Below, one piece after another: positions 49,362 to 57,979 of a DNA stretch of 64,000 nucleotides. Location of the stretch: NCBI RefSeq assembly GCF_012062845.1, contig NZ_WWNB01000005.1, positions 119,736 to 183,735 of the forward strand, given 5' to 3'. Under the pieces are notes generated by a model, which did not search any database, was not told the DNA's origin, and saw only the letters and a list, made by a program, of their open reading frames with translations. This DNA comes from Halomonas salinarum (lineage in GTDB: Bacteria > Pseudomonadota > Gammaproteobacteria > Pseudomonadales > Halomonadaceae). Position 1 is the stretch's first letter. Every line of letters starts with the position of its first letter. The position numbers and the translations under genes were made by a program.

Positions 49362-49841
49362 TCAGTGATCGTCCTGAGGGGGGAAGCTCGGCTCCTGGGC
49401 CAGGCGATCGATTTCGGCACGAAACTCGTCGATATCCTGGAAACGGCGATAGACCGATGCAAAGCGGATATAGGCAATCTGATCGAGGCGCTTCAAGGCA
49501 TCCATTACCTCCTGGCCGACCTCGATGGCCTCAATTTCGCGCTCGCCTCGGGCACGCAGCCGCTGGCGGATACGCTCGACGGCGGCCTCGATCGACTCGA
49601 TGCTGACCGGGCGCTTTTCCAGCGCTCTGAGCATGCCGGCGCGCAGCTTGGCTTCATCGAACGTCTCCCGCGAACCGTCGGCCTTGACGACGCGCGGCAT
49701 GACAAGCTCGGCCGTCTCGTAGGTCGTGAAGCGCTCACCGCAGGCCGCACATTGACGTCGGCGACGCACCTGATCGCCCTCGACGACCAACCGCGAATCG
49801 GTGACCTTGGTGTCATGGGTACCGCAGAAAGGACAATGCAT
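49362..49841 (-). CDS. nrdR: Ribonucleotide reductase transcriptional repressor NrdR
   Basis: 159 residues, normal length. NrdR represses nrd genes when dATP is plentiful. The zinc ribbon uses CPFC (3-6) and CAAC (31-34), followed by an ATP-cone domain ([31 protein letters not shown]). It opens the nrdR-ribD-ribBA-ribH-nusB-thiL-pgpA block. No NrdR box is visible in the 160 bases upstream, so it is probably not autoregulated. Confidence 0.96.
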   Translation of the reverse strand: MHCPFCGTHDTKVTDSRLVVEGDQVRRRRQCAACGERFTTYETAELVMPRVVKADGSRETFDEAKLRAGMLRALEKRPVSIESIEAAVERIRQRLRARGEREIEAIEVGQEVMDALKRLDQIAYIRFASVYRRFQDIDEFRAEIDRLAQEPSFPPQDDH

Positions 49842-50004
49842 CGGCTGGGTTCCGGCCTGTTCGACACAACAACTATTACTCTATTGTAACGACTTGGCCG
49901 CAAGGCGCCCAGCCACCTTCACCCTTGGCACGCCCCCTGCATAATGACAAGGATGCGTCCGATGGCCTGCCAGGCTCGCGACCTGGCCCCTCAAGGAGTT
50001 GATC

Positions 50005-51789
50005 ATGCGTTCATCCCTGCCCCCTACCCTCCCACGACAGCTGGACGAAACCGGCTTCGTCAGCGCCGCCCGGGCCCGGCTGGAGGAGGTCTATGGCCCC
50101 CGCAGCGAGGCCATCCTGCGCCGGCTAGTCACCCTGATATCGCACCAGCGTGGTGCCATCGATGCCACGCCACGCCCATTATGGAGCGAACGCGATCAGT
50201 GGCTGATCACCTACGGTGATAGCCTGCTCGATGGTGATCGTGCACCGCTTGAGGTGCTGCAGCGCTTTCTCGATGAGCGCATGGAAGACACCTTCAGTGG
50301 GGTGCACGTGCTGCCCTTCTTCCCCTGGAGCAGCGACGATGGCTTTTCGGTGGTGCACTACCGGGAGGTCAATCCGGCGCTGGGCGACTGGTCCCACATC
50401 CGCTCGTTATCCGAGCATCGCGACCTGATGGTCGATCTGGTGATCAACCACGTGTCGAGGGACTCACTGTGGTTCGTCGACTACCTGACCGACAGCCAAC
50501 CCGGCCGCGACTATTTCATCGAGATGGACCCGGAGACCGACCTGTCTCAGGTCACGCGGCCGCGCAACTCGCCGCTGCTGGTGCCCATCAGCACCCGCCG
50601 TGGCACCCGCCATCTATGGGCCACCTTCTCGGAAGATCAGATCGATCTCAACTTCGACAACCCGGATGTGCTGATCGAGTTCGTCGCCATCCTGCTCTTT
50701 TACCTGCAGCAAGGCGCTCGCACCATTCGTCTGGATGCCATCGCCTATCTATGGAAAGAGGTCGGTACCTCCTGCATCCACCTCCCCCAGACGCATGCCA
50801 TCGTGCGGCTGCTGCGAGCGGTCGTCGACTTCGTCGCACCAGGCACGCGCCTGATCACCGAGACCAACGTGCCGCATCGCGAAAACATGAGCTACCTGGG
50901 GCTCGAGCGTGCGGCGCAGGAAGGAACGCCCCCGGACGAGGCGCACCTGATCTATCAGTTCACTCTACCGCCCCTGCTGGTGCACACCCTGACCAGCGGC
51001 GATGCCACGGCACTGACGCAGTGGGCGCAAAGCCTGCCGGCCCTGCCCACTGGCTGCAGCTATTTCAACTTTACGGCCAGTCACGACGGCATCGGCGTCC
51101 GCGCCCTGGAAGGATTGCTGCCGCAGCATGAAATCGACGTCATGCTGGATCTGATGCACCGCTTCGGCGGCTTTGTCAGCATGAAGACCGATTCAGACGG
51201 CAAGGACTCGCCCTACGAGATCAACATTACCTACTTCGATGCCATGAAAGGCACCCGGCGTGGCGCCGATGCCTGGCAAGTCGAGCGTTTCCTGTTGAGC
51301 CAGAACCTGCTGCTGGCCCTGCAGGGCATTCCGGGCATCTACCTGCATTCGTTGACCGCGACCCTCAACGACCACGAGGGTGTGGAACGCAAGGGCCAGC
51401 TTCGGACCATCAACCGTCGCCGCTGGCAGCTTTCCGAACTCAACGAACTGATCGATAGCCGCAGTACGCCAACCCGGGAAGCCTTCGGCTCACTCAAGCA
51501 GCGCCTCAAGCGGCGCGCTGCCGAGCCCTGCTTCCATCCCGAGGCGCCGCAGCGGGTGCTCGAGACGCCACCGGGCGTCTTCGCGATCGAGCGCGGCCCG
51601 CTGCCGGACGGCCGCCGCCTGCTGGCGATCTACAACATCAGCGACCAGCGCCAACCCCTGAACATACCCGAGCTGGAACAGGGCCAATGGCTCGATGTGC
51701 TCGCCGACGGTGCTCCCTGGATGCCTAAGGAGCGCAATGTGCTACGCCCCTACCGCAGCCTGTGGCTGGTGCAGCCGGGCCCAGCCTGA
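50005..51789 (+). CDS. Glucosylglycerate phosphorylase-like GH13_18 enzyme (YcjM type)
   Basis: 594 residues from ATG 50005, with AAGGAG six bases upstream. It is a GH13 subfamily 18 phosphorylase. Active-site residues: the nucleophile Asp in TIRLDAIAYLWKE, the acid/base Glu in LITETNVPH and the third acid in TASHDGIGV. Blocks such as LPFFPWSSDDGFSVVHYREV, DLVINHVSRDS, DLSQVTRPRNSPLL, RHLWATFSEDQIDLNF and HLPQTHAIVRLLR match E. coli YcjM, glucosylglycerate phosphorylase, over the whole protein. It would cleave glucosylglycerate with phosphate. Sucrose phosphorylase is the main alternative. The synthesis genes gpgS and gpgP lie 4-6 kb downstream, which supports the glucosylglycerate reading. 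Confidence 0.82.
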   Translation: MRSSLPPTLPRQLDETGFVSAARARLEEVYGPRSEAILRRLVTLISHQRGAIDATPRPLWSERDQWLITYGDSLLDGDRAPLEVLQRFLDERMEDTFSGVHVLPFFPWSSDDGFSVVHYREVNPALGDWSHIRSLSEHRDLMVDLVINHVSRDSLWFVDYLTDSQPGRDYFIEMDPETDLSQVTRPRNSPLLVPISTRRGTRHLWATFSEDQIDLNFDNPDVLIEFVAILLFYLQQGARTIRLDAIAYLWKEVGTSCIHLPQTHAIVRLLRAVVDFVAPGTRLITETNVPHRENMSYLGLERAAQEGTPPDEAHLIYQFTLPPLLVHTLTSGDATALTQWAQSLPALPTGCSYFNFTASHDGIGVRALEGLLPQHEIDVMLDLMHRFGGFVSMKTDSDGKDSPYEINITYFDAMKGTRRGADAWQVERFLLSQNLLLALQGIPGIYLHSLTATLNDHEGVERKGQLRTINRRRWQLSELNELIDSRSTPTREAFGSLKQRLKRRAAEPCFHPEAPQRVLETPPGVFAIERGPLPDGRRLLAIYNISDQRQPLNIPELEQGQWLDVLADGAPWMPKERNVLRPYRSLWLVQPGPA

Positions 51790-51807
51790 GTAGCGCTCCG
51801 AGACGCC

Positions 51808-52248
51808 TCAGTGCTGACCGCTGGCTCGGCTTGCGAGGCGCCGGGCCAGCCACCAGCCGGCGACCATCGAGGCAAGCATCGCCACAAGCGGCAGGCTTGC
51901 GCCCGAAAGGGATGCCACCGCAGGGCCCGGGCAGTAGCCGGAGAGCCCCCAGCCAATACCGAACAGCGCCGCTCCGCCGAGCAGCCTGGCGTCAAGATCA
52001 CGGCGCGTTGGCAACTGAAAGGCACCTGCCAGGAGGGGCGCGGCGCGGCGAAATACCAGGCGATACCCGATGAAGGTAGTGATCACGGCCCCGCCGAGCA
52101 CGAACATCAGCGTCGGGTCCCAGGCCCCGGCAATATCGAGAAAACCGATCACGCGGGCAGGATCGGTCATACCGCCAACTGCCAGCCCCAGGCCAAACAG
52201 CAGACCGGCGAGGTAGCCCGCAACGGGCTTCAAAAGCGCAGCTTTCAT
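51808..52248 (-). CDS. YeeE/YedE-family membrane protein, second half
   Basis: 146 residues from ATG 52248, with GGAGG six bases ahead. Four transmembrane helices. GLAVGGMTDPARVIGFLDIAGAWDPTLMFVLGGAV and FGIGWGLSGYCPGPAVASL match one half of YeeE/YedE (thiosulfate or sulfur-compound transport), including a membrane cysteine in GYCPG. Its start overlaps the stop of the other half by four bases, so the pair (PmpA/PmpB-like) probably form one transporter. Substrate inferred from the family only. Confidence 0.85.
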   Translation of the reverse strand: MKAALLKPVAGYLAGLLFGLGLAVGGMTDPARVIGFLDIAGAWDPTLMFVLGGAVITTFIGYRLVFRRAAPLLAGAFQLPTRRDLDARLLGGAALFGIGWGLSGYCPGPAVASLSGASLPLVAMLASMVAGWWLARRLASRASGQH

Positions 52249-52706
52249 GCCCCACCTCCCCACAGATGACGCATCACATAAACAGTCACGATACCGGCAC
52301 CCAGGAAGGTCAGGGTCGCCGCCAATGAGCGGGGCGAGAGCCGCGACAAGCCGCAGACGCCATGGCCGCTGGTGCAGCCGCTGCCGATACCAGTCCCCAA
52401 CCCGACCAGCAGCCCGGCGATGAGCATCAGTCCCACGCCGCCGGCGGGGGCACCGATCACGGCATACGGCTCGCCTGCAACGTTACCCAGGCCTCCGCCC
52501 AGCGCCATCAACACCAGCGGGCCACTGATCAACCCCAGCAAAAAGGTCAGGCGCCAGGCGGTGTCGCCTTCAGGTCTCTCCAGCACCAGGGCAGACAACA
52601 CCCCGCTGATACCCGCGATGCGGCCCAGTGTGGCCATCAGCCACACGGCCGAGAGGCCGATCATCACACCGCCGGCCAGGCCATACAGACTCGAGGTCCA
52701 ATCCAA
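52245..52706 (-). CDS. YeeE/YedE-family membrane protein, first half
   Basis: 153 residues with about four transmembrane helices. GIGSGCTSGHGVCGLSRLSPRSLAAT holds the two cysteines typical of the YeeE/YedE family that carry the sulfur compound through the membrane. Overlaps the second half by four bases. It follows a DUF2892 protein on the same strand. Confidence 0.87.
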   Translation of the reverse strand: MDWTSSLYGLAGGVMIGLSAVWLMATLGRIAGISGVLSALVLERPEGDTAWRLTFLLGLISGPLVLMALGGGLGNVAGEPYAVIGAPAGGVGLMLIAGLLVGLGTGIGSGCTSGHGVCGLSRLSPRSLAATLTFLGAGIVTVYVMRHLWGGGA

Positions 52707-52757
52707 GGTGGTCTCCTTCGTGATGTGCCATATGCGTTCGTGAGAGAGGTGCCCGGT

Positions 52758-52949
52758 TCAGGTTCCGGGCTTGCAGGTGCTGATACCCAACAAAGCATAG
52801 AGCGGGCAGCTACCCAGCAAACCGGTAACCAGTGGCACCACCCCGATCCAGCCCCAGGCACCGATGCTGCCGGTGACCACCAGGCCGATCAGGATGACAC
52901 CAATGACGATGCGAAGAATCTTGTCGATACTACCTAGGTTCTTTTTCAT
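52758..52949 (-). CDS. DUF2892 small membrane protein
   Basis: 63 residues. MKKNLGSIDKILRIVIGVILIGL begins the classic DUF2892 pattern, with two transmembrane helices separated by a short polar turn and ending GLLGSCPLYALLGISTCKPGT, whose two cysteines are conserved in the family. These proteins are found as fusions or neighbours of rhodanese domains and in sulfide-response operons. The ribosome site AAGGAG is nine bases before its ATG. Confidence 0.85.
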   Translation of the reverse strand: MKKNLGSIDKILRIVIGVILIGLVVTGSIGAWGWIGVVPLVTGLLGSCPLYALLGISTCKPGT

Positions 52950-52953
52950 GGTC

Positions 52954-53208
52954 TTACTCCTTGCTTGGGAGGCGCGTCAGGCGCCTCGCTTGATGCATGC
53001 AATCTTCCGACGTCGCCGCCGTAAAGTGCATTCCAGGCATCAAAGGGGCTCCAAAACACCTGCCTCTGAGCAACCGAATCAAGTGTATGCCCTTGAAGTG
53101 CCCCATCACTGGCCGCTTGACGTCGGCCAGGTGCAGGTACACGCCTTCAGCAATACCGCCGATGATCAGCACCGAGTGATAGCGCCCTGCCTGCCGGACC
53201 GACCGCAT
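52954..53208 (-). CDS. Possible small coupled ORF in the sulfur operon
   Basis: 84 residues from ATG 53208. That ATG overlaps the preceding stop in a TGATG junction, and its stop is five bases before the DUF2892 ATG, inside that gene's ribosome site. The first third has GC-rich third codon positions as in real genes; the later part is less regular. I recognise no family or membrane segment. It may be a real small gene, or the non-coding interval of this operon. Confidence 0.35.
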   Translation of the reverse strand: MRSVRQAGRYHSVLIIGGIAEGVYLHLADVKRPVMGHFKGIHLIRLLRGRCFGAPLMPGMHFTAATSEDCMHQARRLTRLPSKE

Positions 53209-54074
53209 CAAAACACGTTGATCGGTACCTTGATGTAGGCGTGGCCGTTCGACTCAACCGGTGGCATCTCGCCGGCGCGCATATTGACCTGCACTGAAGG
53301 CAGGATCAGGCGCGGCATGCCCAGAGTGGCATCGCGTTCGGTGCGCAGCTTGACGAAGTCATCTTCACTCACGCCTTCATGAACATGAATATTGTCGGCG
53401 CGCTGCTCGGCCACTGACGTTTCGTGATGATAGGTTTCGCGATCCGGACTCAGGTAGTCATGGCAAAGGAACAAGCGTGTGTCTTCGGGCAGGGCTAGCA
53501 CCTTCTGGATAGAACGAAACAGGGTGGCGGCATCGCCGCCGGGGAAATCGCAGCGGGCGGTACCGTAATCAGGCATGAAGAGGGTATCACCTACAAAAGC
53601 GGCATCACCGATCACGTAGGTCAGACAGGCAGGCGTATGCCCCGGTGTGTGCAGCACTCGCCCCTCGAGGCCACCGATGGCAAAGGTATCACCCTCTTCG
53701 AAGAGGCGGTCGAACTGACTACCATCCCGGGCAAAGTCGTTGCCAGCGTTGAAGGCCTTGCCAAAGATCTCCTGAACCTCGGTGATACGGGCACCGATGC
53801 CGGTCTGGCCGCCTAGCTTCTCGTGCAGATAAGGCGCTGCCGAAAGATGATCGGCATGAACATGGGTCTCCAGAATCCAGGCGACCTGCAGGTCGTGCTT
53901 GCGGATGAAGGCTATGATCTCCTCGGCACTCTTGACGTCGGTGCGACCAGCCGCGTAATCGAAGTCCAGCACCGAATCGAGAATCGCACAGGCATGACTG
54001 CCCGGATCCTGAACAACATAGCTGAAGGTATTGGTAGGCTCGTCAAAGAAGGAGGTGACGATCGGACGTGTCAT
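53208..54074 (-). CDS. MBL-fold metallohydrolase, probable persulfide dioxygenase type
   Basis: 288 residues from ATG 54074, with GGAG nine bases ahead. It starts PIVTSFFDEPTNTFSYVVQDP. The metal motif is THVHADHLSAAPYL, with HTPGHTPACLTYVIGDAAFVGDTLF, RCDFPGG and LFLCHDYLSPDRETYHHET. This arrangement fits the ETHE1/Blh branch, which handles glutathione persulfide in sulfide oxidation. With the downstream DUF2892 and YeeE/YedE pair, it resembles the BigR/SqrR-regulated sulfide operon. No rhodanese domain or regulator gene is present. Confidence 0.84.
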   Translation of the reverse strand: MTRPIVTSFFDEPTNTFSYVVQDPGSHACAILDSVLDFDYAAGRTDVKSAEEIIAFIRKHDLQVAWILETHVHADHLSAAPYLHEKLGGQTGIGARITEVQEIFGKAFNAGNDFARDGSQFDRLFEEGDTFAIGGLEGRVLHTPGHTPACLTYVIGDAAFVGDTLFMPDYGTARCDFPGGDAATLFRSIQKVLALPEDTRLFLCHDYLSPDRETYHHETSVAEQRADNIHVHEGVSEDDFVKLRTERDATLGMPRLILPSVQVNMRAGEMPPVESNGHAYIKVPINVF

Positions 54075-54134
54075 CGCATGAATCTCCTGAACCGAAAGAG
54101 GATGGGTAACGCGTATCGCCTCAGCATACCGCAA

Positions 54135-54152
54135 ATAATGTTCTAACGTTAT
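54135..54152. promoter_or_regulatory. Candidate operator upstream of the sulfur-type operon
   Basis: ATAATGTT-CT-AACGTTAT is an 18-bp dyad with arms matching at 7 of 8 positions, in an AT-rich patch 61 bases ahead of the MBL-fold gene. Its position suggests a repressor site over the promoter, of the kind used by ArsR-type persulfide sensors. This is inferred from context only. Confidence 0.45.
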
Positions 54153-54325
54153 ATTGTTTTTGCATAATCAGAAAGGACTGTCACAGTATCGACTCATAGT
54201 GCCGAGGGCCGACCGGCAGGCTATTTCGTCAGCATAGGTGTCAGTGGCGGTATCATCGGGCAATAGAATAAGCCACTTGACTTACATCAAGCGGCGGAGC
54301 GGTAAGAGAGTATTCGAGGTTCGCG

Positions 54326-55780
54326 CTAGAGTTCGATGCGCTGCCGGTATACGGGAATCTCTGCATCAATGCCGGTGATGGCCAGGGCCTTTTGCAAGGC
54401 TCGCTGAGCACCGGGTTCTCCGTGCACCAGATAGAACCTCGGACGACCGCGGAAGGCACCGGCCCAGGCGATCAGATCGGCCTGCCCGGCATGCGCCGAG
54501 AAACCGCCAATGGTGTGGACATGTGCCCTCACGTTTAGATCCTTGCCCAACACCTTGAGGTGGCCCGCGCCATCAACCAGCCGCCGGCCATTGGTATCCG
54601 CGGCCTGGAACCCGACAATGACCACCCGCGTACTGGAACGCTCTAGGTTGTAGAGAAAGTGATGCAGGATGCGACCACCGTTGCACATCCCCGCCCCCGC
54701 GATGATGATCGCCCCGCCCCGAATGCGATTGATGGCCATGGACTCCTCGACGCTTCTGGTCAGTCGCAGCCCGGGCAAATATTGCTCAGGATCACCATGA
54801 GCCGCCACGTTGAGCGCATGCAGGTCCGCAGGATCGAGGGTCGAGCGGCGCCGCTCATAGAGTTCGGTGACGCGAATCGCCATCGGACTATCCAGGAAGA
54901 TACGCTGCTGGCGCAGCCGACCCTGATGATAAAGCATGCTGAGGTGGTAGAGGATTTCTTGCGTGCGACCGATGGCGAAGGCGGGGATCAACACATTGCC
55001 CCCCTCCTCGAAGGCCTCTTCGAGGATCTGCGCAAATTCCTCGATGGTTTCCTTGAGGGGCCGATGGTCCCGGTCACCATAGGTGCTTTCAAGCAATACC
55101 AGGTCGGCGTCACGCTGCGATTCGGGGTCCTTCATCAGCGCCGACTCAGGGTTGCCGAGATCCCCGGAGAACACCAAGCGCCGGGTGCGCCCACCCGAGG
55201 GTATCGCCAACTCGACGATCGCCGAGCCGAGGATGTGCCCGGCATCGTGATAGACCAGCTTGACACCGCCGGCGAGGGTCGCCGGCTGGCCGAAATGATG
55301 GGTCTGGCATAGATCGAGCGTGCGGTCGACGTCGTCGATATCATAGAGCGGCTGGATACGCGGCTTGCCGGCTCGATTCCGCCAGCGATTTTCCCACTCG
55401 ACATCCTTGGCCATGATGAAGGCGGCATCTTTCAAGGTGATCTCGAGCAGCGCCTTGGAACCAAGCGTACAGTGTATAGGTCCCCGGTAACCCTCTCGCA
55501 CCAGCTTGGGTAGCAGCCCGCAATGATCCAGATGAGCGTGGGAGATCACAACCTCATCAAGGGTCTCAACCAGACGACCGAAGGGCTCGGCATTAACCCG
55601 CTCGGCGTCGCTCCCTCCCTGATGGATACCGCACTCGAGCAACAACCGGTGAGAAGCCGCACTCCCGCCTCGCGCGCCCTCTTCGTCGTCGAAAGTATCT
55701 GGGTTGGTGCCATCAACTTCGATTAGATAACGCGAGCCGGTCACCTCACCGACCGCGCCCAGAAACGTCAGTGTCGACAT
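54326..55780 (-). CDS. MBL-fold beta-CASP RNA exonuclease-like protein
   Basis: 484 residues. Motif 1, SHAHLDHCGLLPKL, gives the first three ligands. GHILGSAIVELA, GDLGN and ESTYGDRDHR are further MBL motifs, and the beta-CASP cap region (IPAFAIGRTQEILYHL, DSPMAIRVTELY, MCNGGRILHH) then completes the metal site with GGFSAHAGQADLIAW. This is the CPSF73/Ysh1-type family of zinc nucleases that cut RNA. An insert near residues 24-44 is specific to this protein. It lies alone between two metabolism groups. The RNA target is unknown. Confidence 0.9.
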   Translation of the reverse strand: MSTLTFLGAVGEVTGSRYLIEVDGTNPDTFDDEEGARGGSAASHRLLLECGIHQGGSDAERVNAEPFGRLVETLDEVVISHAHLDHCGLLPKLVREGYRGPIHCTLGSKALLEITLKDAAFIMAKDVEWENRWRNRAGKPRIQPLYDIDDVDRTLDLCQTHHFGQPATLAGGVKLVYHDAGHILGSAIVELAIPSGGRTRRLVFSGDLGNPESALMKDPESQRDADLVLLESTYGDRDHRPLKETIEEFAQILEEAFEEGGNVLIPAFAIGRTQEILYHLSMLYHQGRLRQQRIFLDSPMAIRVTELYERRRSTLDPADLHALNVAAHGDPEQYLPGLRLTRSVEESMAINRIRGGAIIIAGAGMCNGGRILHHFLYNLERSSTRVVIVGFQAADTNGRRLVDGAGHLKVLGKDLNVRAHVHTIGGFSAHAGQADLIAWAGAFRGRPRFYLVHGEPGAQRALQKALAITGIDAEIPVYRQRIEL

Positions 55781-55865
55781 TGGGCCTGCCTCCGACTGCT
55801 GGGGTCACGCGTTCAGCATAGTCGCAGGATGTCACCAGGCCAGAATAGTCAGGTCAGGAGAACGA

Positions 55866-57086
55866 CTAGACCTTGCCCTGATTGTCTAGCTCCACGGCCG
55901 TGTGCATGCGCTCGAGCAGATCCGGAATCGCTGCCTGTGCCCGATTCCAGCTGGGGATGAAGGGCTTGTCACGGGGATTGTCGAGGAAGGCAGTCCCGGC
56001 CTCCATGATATTGGAGGCAAAAAGCTCCACCGCCTGCTCCTCGCTGTGTCGGTCGAGTCTCAGGCCATTCATGGTGGCGTCATTGTCGTAGGCTTCGATC
56101 AGGTCCAGGGCGATCCGGTAGTAGGTCGCCTTGATGGTGCGAAACGTCTCGGCGTGAATCTCGACACCCAGGGTCGCCAGCTTGCGATATAGCGCCTTGG
56201 CGATGTCCAGGCTCATGCGATTGAGCCCGGTGGTGGCATCTTCAGCGGAGACTGCCTGATGCTTGTGGTCGTAAACATCGGCGATATCGACCTGGCACAG
56301 CTGCTTGGTGGAGTAGTTGCGGTGAACTTCTGACAGCACGCCAATCTCCAACCCCCAATCGCTGGGGATACGAATGCCGTTGAGTACGTCGGTGCGCATG
56401 GAAAACTCCCCAGACAGCGGATAACGATAGCTGTCCAGATAGTCCAGATAAGGCAGCGGGCCATAGATTTTCTTGAGCGCCCGGATCAAGGGTGTGACCA
56501 TCAATCTCGCCACTCGGCCATTGAGCTTGCCCTCGGCAATACGCGAATAGTACCCCTTGCAGAACTCGTAGTTGAACTGGGGATGGGCCACCGGATAGAT
56601 AAGCCGCGCCAGCAGGCCACGGTCATAAGTGACGATGTCGCAATCATGCAGAGCAATCGCTTCGGTGCGTCGTGAGGCCTGGACATAACCCCCGCAGAAC
56701 CATACGTTGCGTCCTTTTCCAGGTTCCTGGGGCGATATGCCCTTCTCGGCCAGCTCTGCATCCAGTGCCTTGAGTCGCGGGCCATCGTTCCACAGGATGC
56801 GATGGTGCTGAGGCAGGCGCGAGAAAAACTCCCGGGCATACAGGAACTGCTCCCGGTCGGCTCGATCCAGACCGATCACTACCTCAGAGAGATAGGGCAC
56901 CTTGGCCAACTCATCGACGATATGGGTGAGTGCCGGGCCTTCGAGCTCAGAGAAGAGAGAAGGCAGAATCAGGCCCATCGGCCGTCGCCGAGAAAAGTCG
57001 ACCAGGTCGGCTTCAATGGCCTCCACCGGTCGCTGCATCAGGTTGTGAAAATTGGTGATGATGCCGTTCTGGTAAAAATCACTCAT
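55866..57086 (-). CDS. gpgS: Glucosyl-3-phosphoglycerate synthase-like GT81 glycosyltransferase
   Basis: 406 residues. A GT-A fold glycosyltransferase: MGLILPSLFSELEGPALTHIVDEL, GLDRADREQFLYAREF, GKGRNVWFCGGYVQA, then HDCDIVTYDR, whose DxD coordinates the nucleotide sugar and metal. GEFSMRTDVLNGIRIPSDWGLEIGVLSEVHRNY and the QVDIADVYDHKHQ block complete the GpgS pattern. It transfers glucose from NDP-glucose to 3-phosphoglycerate. The ATG overlaps the stop of the adjacent phosphatase (57083-57086), so product and phosphatase are coupled. Mannosyl-3-phosphoglycerate synthase (MpgS) is the alternative. Confidence 0.88.
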   Translation of the reverse strand: MSDFYQNGIITNFHNLMQRPVEAIEADLVDFSRRRPMGLILPSLFSELEGPALTHIVDELAKVPYLSEVVIGLDRADREQFLYAREFFSRLPQHHRILWNDGPRLKALDAELAEKGISPQEPGKGRNVWFCGGYVQASRRTEAIALHDCDIVTYDRGLLARLIYPVAHPQFNYEFCKGYYSRIAEGKLNGRVARLMVTPLIRALKKIYGPLPYLDYLDSYRYPLSGEFSMRTDVLNGIRIPSDWGLEIGVLSEVHRNYSTKQLCQVDIADVYDHKHQAVSAEDATTGLNRMSLDIAKALYRKLATLGVEIHAETFRTIKATYYRIALDLIEAYDNDATMNGLRLDRHSEEQAVELFASNIMEAGTAFLDNPRDKPFIPSWNRAQAAIPDLLERMHTAVELDNQGKV

Positions 57087-57979
57087 CCAAGACTCTCCTC
57101 ATCATTATCCTTGTTTTTCATCACCATTGTGGGTGGCGTGGGGAGCTCACTTCCCCACCAATGATTAAGCCCTTCGGCCCAGCCCCTGGGTCCAGGATGC
57201 TGTGAGTGATACTGATGTGTGTTGCCAAGGCTCACGACCTGGCCATGATGTCCCGGAATCAGCACGGCACGATCCACGGCCTCAAGCAGGGGCGCATCAT
57301 TGGGGCCATCGCCGAGCCCGAGGGTCTGGGGTAGCCGCCCGCGTAGCGACCGGTAACGCTCGACCAGCCAGCGCACGCCGTCGCCCTTGTTAAGCTGCCC
57401 CATGGCATGCCAGAAGCGTCCCCCCCGTAGCAGACATAGTCCATCGGCCTCCAGGGCGTGACGAAAGCCTGCCAGCGCCATGTCACTGTCGTCCCACACC
57501 AAGGGCTCACAGCCTTCTCTCACCCGGGCCAGCCGCGCCTGAGGTTCTGACAGGCCGGTCAGTGACATGATCTCTTCAACACTGAGTTCCCACATGCCAC
57601 GAAAACGGACATCCAGACGTTCGCGAAGCACGCCAAGTCGAGTACGCAGGAAGCTGATGTCGATACCCGGCGTCTTGATCGCCAGGCCATCGACATGAAC
57701 GGGGTTGCGATCCAGGCGGGCGTGTTGCCAGGCAGGAGGCAAGCCGATGACTGCCCCGTTCTCGGCGATGAAAGGGCTATCATGAAGACCCAGCTCACGA
57801 CGCAGCGGCATCAGTTCGGCGCGCGTCTTGCTGGTCACAGGAATCACCATCACATTGGAAAGACGCAGACGCTCTAGCCAGGGAGCGGCTGGCTGCCACG
57901 TGTAGGTGTCGTGATCGAGCAAGGTGCCGTCAAGATCAGTAAAGACCAGGCGAGGAAGAGAGAGCGAGTCGGAGGGCAT
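57083..57979 (-). CDS. Glucosyl/mannosyl-3-phosphoglycerate phosphatase (HAD-IIB)
   Basis: 298 residues from ATG 57979 (MPSDSLSLPRLVFTDLDGTLLDHD). HAD motifs: DLDGT, VTSKTRAE, K in QLNKGDGV and LGDGPNDAPLL. IAENGAVIGLP and the C1/C2 cap fit the MpgP family. It removes the phosphate after GpgS, giving glucosylglycerate (or mannosylglycerate). It overlaps gpgS by four bases and precedes it in the operon. The two form the standard two-step pathway for this compatible solute. Confidence 0.88.
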   Translation of the reverse strand: MPSDSLSLPRLVFTDLDGTLLDHDTYTWQPAAPWLERLRLSNVMVIPVTSKTRAELMPLRRELGLHDSPFIAENGAVIGLPPAWQHARLDRNPVHVDGLAIKTPGIDISFLRTRLGVLRERLDVRFRGMWELSVEEIMSLTGLSEPQARLARVREGCEPLVWDDSDMALAGFRHALEADGLCLLRGGRFWHAMGQLNKGDGVRWLVERYRSLRGRLPQTLGLGDGPNDAPLLEAVDRAVLIPGHHGQVVSLGNTHQYHSQHPGPRGWAEGLNHWWGSELPTPPTMVMKNKDNDEESLG

